Below are positions 41,037 to 45,536 of a stretch of 45,536 nucleotides of DNA, in pieces. The stretch covers positions 2,583,276 to 2,628,811 of the forward strand of contig CP070752.1 of the NCBI GenBank assembly GCA_020348625.1, written 5' to 3'. A program made the position numbers and the translations under genes. The stretch comes from Deltaproteobacteria bacterium. Its GTDB lineage: Bacteria; Desulfobacterota; DSM-4660; Desulfatiglandales; B25-G16. Each line of letters begins with the position of its first letter. Position 1 is the stretch's first letter. Under the pieces are notes generated by a model. It ran no database searches, was not told the DNA's origin, and saw nothing but the letters and a program-made list of their open reading frames with translations.

Positions 41037-41773
41037 GATTGGGCCAGCTGTCTCTCAACTTCAATAATGTCCTCGGGCACATCCACCTCGGTGGAATCGA
41101 AGGGGGTTTCTATCACCTTTATTTTGAAGCCATGTTCCAGTGCTCGAAGTTGCTCGAGTTTCTCCATTTCCTCCAGTTTGCCATATGGGAGCTTTGTGAA
41201 GGTCAGCAGGAATTCGTTGCGGTAGGCATAGATACCAATGTGTTTGTAATAGTGCGGAGTGGAACCTCTGTCTCGAACAAACGGGATCGGTAGGCGTGAG
41301 AAATAGAGTGCGTAGCCATTAGCATCGACTACGACCTTTACGTTGTTGGGGTCCTGAATTTCTTTATCTTCCACAATCTTACACATAAGGGTGGACATGG
41401 GTATTGTGCGGTCCTTATTGAGGGGTCTTATAAGGTCGGTGAGTATGGAGGGCTGAAACAGGGGCTGATCACCCTGAATATTCACCACTATCGCGCGGGG
41501 CCCGACCTTGAGCCTTTCGGCTGCCTCGGCAATGCGATCTGTTCCTGCTTGGTGGTTTTTCGCCGTCATGATCGCTCGACCTCCAAATCCCTCAACACAC
41601 GCGTAAATCCTCTTATCATCGGTTGCCACGTACGTTTCATCTAGGTCCGGGCAGGCCTGTGCCCTTTCGTAAACGTGTTGAATCATCGGTTTGCCCGATA
41701 TGGGGGCAAGCGGCTTTCCGGGAAACCGGGTTGAAGAAAACCGGGCAGGTATAAAGGCAACTATTTTTGGCAT
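41018..41773 (-). CDS. kdsB: 3-deoxy-manno-octulosonate cytidylyltransferase KdsB
   Basis: 251 residues. Activates KDO with CTP for LPS inner core synthesis, which marks the organism as having LPS. The N-terminal IPARFSSTRFPGKPL, the NIQGDQP motif and the downstream SRLPIPF segment are diagnostic. The gene is alone on its strand: a terminator ends it, and a CNB-domain gene diverges upstream. Other KDO genes (kdsA, kdsD, kdsC) are not in the window. Confidence 0.96.
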   Translation of the reverse strand: MPKIVAFIPARFSSTRFPGKPLAPISGKPMIQHVYERAQACPDLDETYVATDDKRIYACVEGFGGRAIMTAKNHQAGTDRIAEAAERLKVGPRAIVVNIQGDQPLFQPSILTDLIRPLNKDRTIPMSTLMCKIVEDKEIQDPNNVKVVVDANGYALYFSRLPIPFVRDRGSTPHYYKHIGIYAYRNEFLLTFTKLPYGKLEEMEKLEQLRALEHGFKIKVIETPFDSTEVDVPEDIIEVERQLAQSKSPGP

Positions 41774-42097
41774 CTATTCAGTAAGTTAACTATATTTATT
41801 AATTTAAATCATAAAGTCAGACCCTTCGAGTTTTGATTCTTTACGTCTTGGTTTCCGTGGAGAGGGCTACACTGTAATAGCCGAAACAGTATATACCAAG
41901 CAGGGGTCCCCAAGGCAAACGATTTGTTCGGTATCGGGGCAGCGCGAATAAGTGCCAAGGCAGGAGGATAGAGATAAGAGGGCCGAGGGCTCGGAGATGT
42001 CCGTCGTATTCTGCGACGCGGGCCTGCCTTTTCGATTGACTTCTTTTCCCCGATGGCCATACTCTGAAAATGAGGCGTAAGTTGTTGGGGCGATACT
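41774..42097. other. Divergent intergenic stretch between kdsB and the CNB-domain gene
   Basis: 324 bases. Next to kdsB is an A+T-rich block containing TATAGT on the - strand, a plausible -10 without a clear -35. The part near the + strand gene is richer in G+C. No gene, repeat or clear promoter pair was found. Confidence 0.4.
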
Positions 42098-42565
42098 ATG
42101 AATAACGGAGAGATTCTAAATACCCTGGAAGACTGTGAGCTTTTTCGGGGCTTGGACAGGGAGGAGATCGAACAGATAGCAGGCCTTGCTTCTATGAAGG
42201 GGTACAATGCAGGTGAAAACATATTTTGCCAGGGAGATTTCGGGGGTGACCTCTATGTTATCGCCGAGGGTCATGTGGTGCTTGAACGAGCCATTGATGT
42301 GGGGGCACACAAGGGGTCGGCGACGATCGGGGTTTTAGGCAAAGGCCGTACATTGGGTTGCTGGGCAACCCTCCTCGGCGCCCCTCACACCTTGCTGTCA
42401 TCTGCAACGTGTGTGAAGCCGTGTAGGATAATTACCATCCAGGGTCAGGCACTCAGACAGATCATGCTCGGCGATCCGTTGCTCGGATTTCGGGTCATGG
42501 AAAGGATCTGCTCGATACTCCGCGAACGGCTTCAAGGCGCATACGGAGCAATGGAAAGGATTTAG
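42098..42565 (+). CDS. Stand-alone cyclic-nucleotide-binding-domain protein (degenerate cassette)
   Basis: 155 residues, one CNB/Crp-like beta-roll (about 10-125) followed by a short helical tail, with no DNA-binding helix-turn-helix. N-terminal pattern LFRGLDREEIEQIA, AGENIFCQGDFGGDLYVIAEGHV is typical. The phosphate-binding cassette is altered: the Gly-Glu pair is G-C (LGCWATL) and the arginine that clamps the cyclic phosphate is not visible in LLSSATC, so cAMP binding is doubtful. It could bind another ligand or act by protein contact. It converges with rmuC, stops seven bases apart. Whether it answers the adenylate cyclase at 22.8-24.5 kb is unknown. Confidence 0.8.
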   Translation: MNNGEILNTLEDCELFRGLDREEIEQIAGLASMKGYNAGENIFCQGDFGGDLYVIAEGHVVLERAIDVGAHKGSATIGVLGKGRTLGCWATLLGAPHTLLSSATCVKPCRIITIQGQALRQIMLGDPLLGFRVMERICSILRERLQGAYGAMERI

Positions 42566-42572
42566 TAGCGCG

Positions 42573-43769
42573 TTATTGGTCTTTAAGGCTCCTGATGGGA
42601 AGTCCCCGCTGGGTTCTCAGATCATCGATCTTGTTAAGGGGTCGTTCCAGTTGCCGGCGCCTAGTGGTGGTAAGTGCTTCATACTCCTTTTGAGCATCGG
42701 CGATCCTCTTTCCCAAAAGATCCATCTTCTTCAGGAATTCATTCCATTGGTTTTTGAATGACCCCAGCAAAGAGAGGATCTCATTAGAGGTCTTTTCCAG
42801 GGCAAAATTATCCACCGCCTGCCTGATAACTGCCAAGACTGCAAATAGGGTTATTGGAGAGCAGAAGATCACCCTGTTCCTAATGCCTTCATCCAGGATG
42901 GAGCTGTCCTGTTCGTGGATAAAGGAATAGATCTGCTCATTGGGTATGAACAAGAGCACGTAATCCACCGTGTTCTGCTCGGGGTTAATGTATTCCCTGC
43001 TGGTAACCTCCTTCACCCTGTTCTTAACGTCCCGGAGAAAGTCGTTTCGAAATCGTGCCTTCTCTGTATCCGTGTCGGTCTCCAGAAACCTGATATAGTT
43101 GTCTAAGGGGAATTTCACATCCATATTTAGCTTCAGGTCCCGGGGGAGGAGAAAGGTGAAATCGGGCCGTGACCTCGCTTCATCGATGGATTTCTGCTTA
43201 AAATAGTTCACATCTTCGATAAAACCGGCCAGCCGGAGCACGTCTTCCGCCATCCGCTCGCCCCACTGGCCTCGTGCCTTTGTGCTTGCCAATGCCTCCC
43301 GGAGCAGATTGGTGGTTTGCATCAGCGCTGCGGACTGCTGGTTTGCTATGGTGAGTTGGCTTGCGAGTTCTCCGAATTTCTTTACCCGATCCTTTTCCAG
43401 TTCACTCATGACTCTGGAGACATCCTCCAGTTTGGAGGTCATCTGTTTTAATTGCTGATCGATCAAACCCTTTTTTGCATCCAGCTCTTTTGAACCGATT
43501 TCTCGCTCCGATTCGAGACGGGTCTTGGCAAGCTTTAGGAACTCCTCAGTTGACTTGGATAAGGCCTCCAGGGAGAGATTGCCGAAGCTTTGCTTGATGT
43601 TCTCGATAACCGCATCCATGTCTGCCTTTTTCTGAGTCTCGGTTTCAAGAAGCAGTTCCTCAGCGAGCTGTTTCGCGGTTTTCCCGTGCGCAAAGCGAAA
43701 CAATAGCGCCACTACCAAGCCGACACCAAACCCTATGATCAGTCCTATGAGAGCAGATCCCCAATCCAT
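42573..43769 (-). CDS. rmuC: DNA recombination protein RmuC homolog
   Basis: 398 residues from ATG 43769, which directly follows a GGAGGAGG site; an in-frame ATG four codons earlier (43781) is less likely. One N-terminal membrane helix (5-25), a long coiled coil (about 30-165), then the RmuC domain with the PD-(D/E)XK-like nuclease region (RSRPDFTFLLP, MDVKFPLDNY). Family proteins limit inversions at short repeats. No recombination partner is adjacent. Assignment is firm at family level. Confidence 0.93.
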   Translation of the reverse strand: MDWGSALIGLIIGFGVGLVVALLFRFAHGKTAKQLAEELLLETETQKKADMDAVIENIKQSFGNLSLEALSKSTEEFLKLAKTRLESEREIGSKELDAKKGLIDQQLKQMTSKLEDVSRVMSELEKDRVKKFGELASQLTIANQQSAALMQTTNLLREALASTKARGQWGERMAEDVLRLAGFIEDVNYFKQKSIDEARSRPDFTFLLPRDLKLNMDVKFPLDNYIRFLETDTDTEKARFRNDFLRDVKNRVKEVTSREYINPEQNTVDYVLLFIPNEQIYSFIHEQDSSILDEGIRNRVIFCSPITLFAVLAVIRQAVDNFALEKTSNEILSLLGSFKNQWNEFLKKMDLLGKRIADAQKEYEALTTTRRRQLERPLNKIDDLRTQRGLPIRSLKDQ

Positions 43770-44097
43770 AACCTCCTCCATCGGGAGTCATTGAACCCGG
43801 TTGCTGCAAGGGGTTTTCCTTGATGCGTATACAGTATAGTGAGGGAGAAGAAAAGGCAAGTAAGTAAAGAGATGGTCTCCTTAATAATTCTGCCGGGCCG
43901 AGCAGTTGTTGAGGTTACTCGGGGGGTAGGGGGAAGGTTCGTCTGCGTCGAACGATATACCCATGGTCGCACCAGGGCTAATTGACACCATAAAATTAAG
44001 GTTTCAAAAGATACCGCGAAGTGTGGTATAGGATTCGAAGAACAGGGGTCTTTCCGAGAAATACGCACAAATGGCGCCTGGTGAGAGGGGATTTCCA
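43770..44097. other. Divergent intergenic stretch between rmuC and rnhA
   Basis: About 330 bases. For rmuC a - strand TATACT (43838-43833) with TTGCCT 15 bases before it is a weak promoter candidate. On the + strand a TTGACA at 43982-43987 has no well-spaced -10. No gene or repeat recognised. Confidence 0.4.
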
Positions 44098-44550
44098 GTG
44101 GAGACAAGGCGAGGTGAAGTAGTAGAGATCTTTTGCGATGGTGCCTGTACGGGCAACCCTGGCCCAGGGGGCTTCGGTACTATTCTCAGATACGGAAAAC
44201 AGGAGAAGGAGCTTTCGGGCTACTCTCCGGATACAACGAACAATCGTATGGAACTCATGGCTGTAATCAAGGGTCTTGAGGCACTGAACAAACCTTGCCG
44301 GGTCAGGGTAACGACCGATTCAAAATACGTGTATATGGGGATCACCATATGGATCCATAGATGGCAGAAGAAAGAGTGGCTCAGCTCCCGAAAAGAGCCC
44401 GTCTTGAATAGGGACCTCTGGGAAAGGTTATTGCGGGCTGGTAAGCCTCATTCGATCGACTGGAACTGGATTAAGGGCCATGCAGGGCATCCTGAAAACG
44501 AGCGTTGTGACAGGCTTGCACGGAAGGCTATCAGCAAGAATCTGAAGTAA
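44098..44550 (+). CDS. rnhA: Ribonuclease HI
   Basis: 150 residues from GTG 44098 (GAGAGGGG 7 bases upstream); an in-frame ATG at 44071 would add nine residues and is the alternative. Degrades RNA in RNA-DNA hybrids. All catalytic acidic residues are visible in their motifs: Asp in [14 protein letters not shown], Glu in NNRMELMA, Asp in TTDSKYV, and the C-terminal Asp in NERCDRLAR, together with the basic-protrusion-like segment RWQKKEW. Complete and typical in length. Confidence 0.95.
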   Translation: METRRGEVVEIFCDGACTGNPGPGGFGTILRYGKQEKELSGYSPDTTNNRMELMAVIKGLEALNKPCRVRVTTDSKYVYMGITIWIHRWQKKEWLSSRKEPVLNRDLWERLLRAGKPHSIDWNWIKGHAGHPENERCDRLARKAISKNLK

Positions 44551-44595
44551 GCCCGCCATAAAGATTAAAACTATATTTAATTAAAGCAAAACTAC

Positions 44596-44625
44596 TTGAC
44601 AATTATTATAAGTAGCAATAATAAT
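44596..44625 (+). promoter_or_regulatory. Sigma70-like promoter of the acidic zinc-ribbon gene
   Basis: TTGACA at 44596-44601, 18 bases, AATAAT at 44620-44625 (or TAATAA one base earlier with a 17-base spacer), in a very A+T-rich stretch about 50 bases before the start codon. Consensus -35 and near-consensus -10. Confidence 0.6.
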
Positions 44626-44671
44626 TATAAAAAAATAGTCTGTCGCACTGAACTAAAAAGGTGGAGGTATC

Positions 44672-45163
44672 ATGAAATGCCCGAAGTGTAAGTATGTTAC
44701 CTTTGATTACTTGGATACGTGTCCCAGGTGTGGCAAGAACATGGCCTCTGAAAAGGCCAAGTATAACATATCCGGCCTTAAACCAAACCCGCCCTTTGTC
44801 TTGGGCTCCCTCACCGGCGATCTCAATGAAAGCGAAGACGAGGTTGCCATTACTGCATCGATGAGAGAAACAGCAGCTGGCATGGGCTATAAGGATGAGG
44901 GGGTGTACGATGACGGTTCGGAGCTGGATATCAATATTGATGAAGGGTCTATGACAGATGCGGAGAATGTTACGGAAATTGATCTTGGCGATCTGGGCGT
45001 GACCGACGAAGAGGATGTAGGAGCAGACGTTGACTTCGAGCCCGATGCCGAGGATGATGAGCAGAAGCAGAAAACCGAGGCGGATTTGGGAGACTTGGAT
45101 TTGGATCTGAGCGATGTGGACCTGAGCCTTGATATTGAAGACGATGAGGGATCCAAGAAATAA
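44672..45163 (+). CDS. N-terminal zinc ribbon protein with acidic disordered tail
   Basis: 163 residues. CPKC (3-6) and CPRC (17-20) form a small zinc ribbon; the remainder is strongly acidic, with repeated D-L-G-D-L / DLDLSD-like segments from about residue 100, and probably disordered. GGAGG five bases before ATG and a strong promoter show it is expressed. No known family function recognised; the shape suggests a protein that binds a basic partner or metal. It precedes tRNA-Phe. Confidence 0.75.
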   Translation: MKCPKCKYVTFDYLDTCPRCGKNMASEKAKYNISGLKPNPPFVLGSLTGDLNESEDEVAITASMRETAAGMGYKDEGVYDDGSELDINIDEGSMTDAENVTEIDLGDLGVTDEEDVGADVDFEPDAEDDEQKQKTEADLGDLDLDLSDVDLSLDIEDDEGSKK

Positions 45164-45167
45164 TTCC

Positions 45168-45195
45168 TTGACTTTTTTCGGATAGAAAATATAAA
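45168..45195 (+). promoter_or_regulatory. Promoter of tRNA-Phe
   Basis: TTGACT (45168-45173), 16 bases, TATAAA (45190-45195), predicted start a few bases before the tRNA at 45206. Five of six bases match in each box. It begins right after the stop codon of the acidic zinc-ribbon gene. Confidence 0.6.
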
Positions 45196-45205
45196 AACAA
45201 GATAA

Positions 45206-45278
45206 GCCGAGATAGCTCAGTCGGTAGAGCAGGGGACTGAAAATCCCCGTGTCGGCGGTTCGATTCCGTCTCTCGGCA
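45206..45278 (+). tRNA. tRNA-Phe (GAA)
   Basis: 73 bases. Acceptor GCCGAGA/TCTCGGC, D-loop AGCTCAGTCGGTAGAGC, anticodon GAA in CTGAAAA, T-loop TTCGATT, A73. The next genome bases are TCA, so CCA is not encoded. Confidence 0.96.
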
Positions 45279-45298
45279 TCAGAACTGGCAAGGGTTTC

Positions 45299-45323
45299 AG
45301 GGCTTTTAATAAAGCCCTTTTTT
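45299..45323 (+). terminator. Rho-independent terminator of tRNA-Phe
   Basis: AGGGCTTT (45299-45306) pairs with AAAGCCCT (45311-45318) around a four-base loop and runs into TTTTTT (45318-45323). It is 20 bases after the tRNA end on the same strand. Confidence 0.8.
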
Positions 45324-45498
45324 ATTGGCTGTGTTTAATTTATCCTCACTTTGTCCCCACACCGAAGGCAAAGGCCAGCTTTAGGTGATCGCAGCTTCTT
45401 CTAGATTCTACCCACTTGAATATATACTTGAGCCTGGATCGTATCGGTGCTATGGTTTTGCTGACTACGCATCTGGGTGACCCTTAGCAGAGGGCGTT

Positions 45499-45536
45499 AT
45501 GTCTAAGAACACAAAGATCCCATTTCTCATTGAGAG
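45499..45536 (+). CDS. Possible start of a gene cut by the window edge
   Basis: ATG at 45499 with AGAGGG four bases upstream opens a frame that runs to the right edge (begins MSKNTKIPFLIE). Twelve codons are too few for identification; it may be chance. The 175 bases between the tRNA-Phe terminator and this ATG show nothing else. Confidence 0.3.
   Translation, partial: MSKNTKIPFLIE

Noticed and set aside
41809..42222. - strand open frame of 137 codons upstream of and overlapping the CNB gene
   Set aside because: No ribosome site or domain pattern; overlaps the CNB start on the opposite strand.

Overview
The window looks like a chromosomal segment of a Gram-negative, probably anaerobic or syntrophic bacterium of the Desulfobacterota (former Deltaproteobacteria) type. 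This is an inference from gene content: KdsB implies LPS; LL-diaminopimelate aminotransferase, SecA next to an M23 peptidase, an ETF:quinone oxidoreductase beside a FAD/Fe-S/CCG-domain oxidoreductase, and many FHA/Ser-Thr kinase/PP2C genes are common in that group. No phage, insertion sequence, CRISPR array or defence locus was recognised.

Layout. (1) 1-2130, + strand: the end of an ABC-2 exporter operon (two permeases, the first cut by the window edge) followed by an orphan 2-hydroxyacyl-CoA dehydratase activator-like ATPase. (2) 2166-12008, - strand: an acyl-CoA oxidation block, in transcription order ETF:quinone oxidoreductase, a large FAD + 4Fe-4S + CCG oxidoreductase, an acyl-CoA synthetase, a thiolase-family protein, and a fused 3-hydroxyacyl-CoA dehydrogenase/enoyl-CoA hydratase in HAD-ECH order. 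It could activate an acid, beta-oxidise it and pass electrons to quinone; no acyl-CoA dehydrogenase or EtfAB is present here. (3) 12.5-25.8 kb: a signalling island. A CHASE2 Ser/Thr kinase, PP2C phosphatase and double-FHA protein (- strand) lie divergently from a + strand module made of a GspE/PilB ATPase with an N-terminal MshEN-type c-di-GMP motif pair and a C-terminal zinc-ribbon tail, a B-box/TM/pseudopilin-like protein, a prepilin-like protein and a membrane PAS-PAS protein. Downstream and convergent lie an FHA-GAF-class III adenylate cyclase, a second PP2C and a small anchored protein. This is the most unusual region: phosphothreonine, cAMP and possibly c-di-GMP signalling surround a minimal pseudopilus-like gene set.

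(4) 26.2-41.8 kb, almost all - strand: housekeeping genes. In transcription order: kdsB with a terminator over its stop codon; tadA; two tRNA-Ser; dnaX; lysA, dapB, dapL, folK, transaldolase, lytic transglycosylase and pgsA, mostly with overlapping ends; tRNA-Gly and tRNA-Cys; an M23 peptidase, secA, argJ (overlapping secA by 4 bp) and a UDP-glucuronate epimerase-like gene. dapA is absent from the lysine cluster. (5) 42.1-45.5 kb: a degenerate cyclic-nucleotide-binding-domain protein, rmuC, rnhA, an acidic zinc-ribbon protein behind a good sigma70-like promoter, tRNA-Phe with promoter and terminator, and possibly the first codons of a gene cut by the edge.

Start codons were revised from the longest frame where a ribosome-binding site, overlap or family alignment favoured it (acyl-CoA synthetase, argJ, dnaX, the transglycosylase, rmuC, rnhA, the 13.1-kb zinc ribbon, the B-box protein and the activator ATPase). 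Promoter calls are by eye and tentative.
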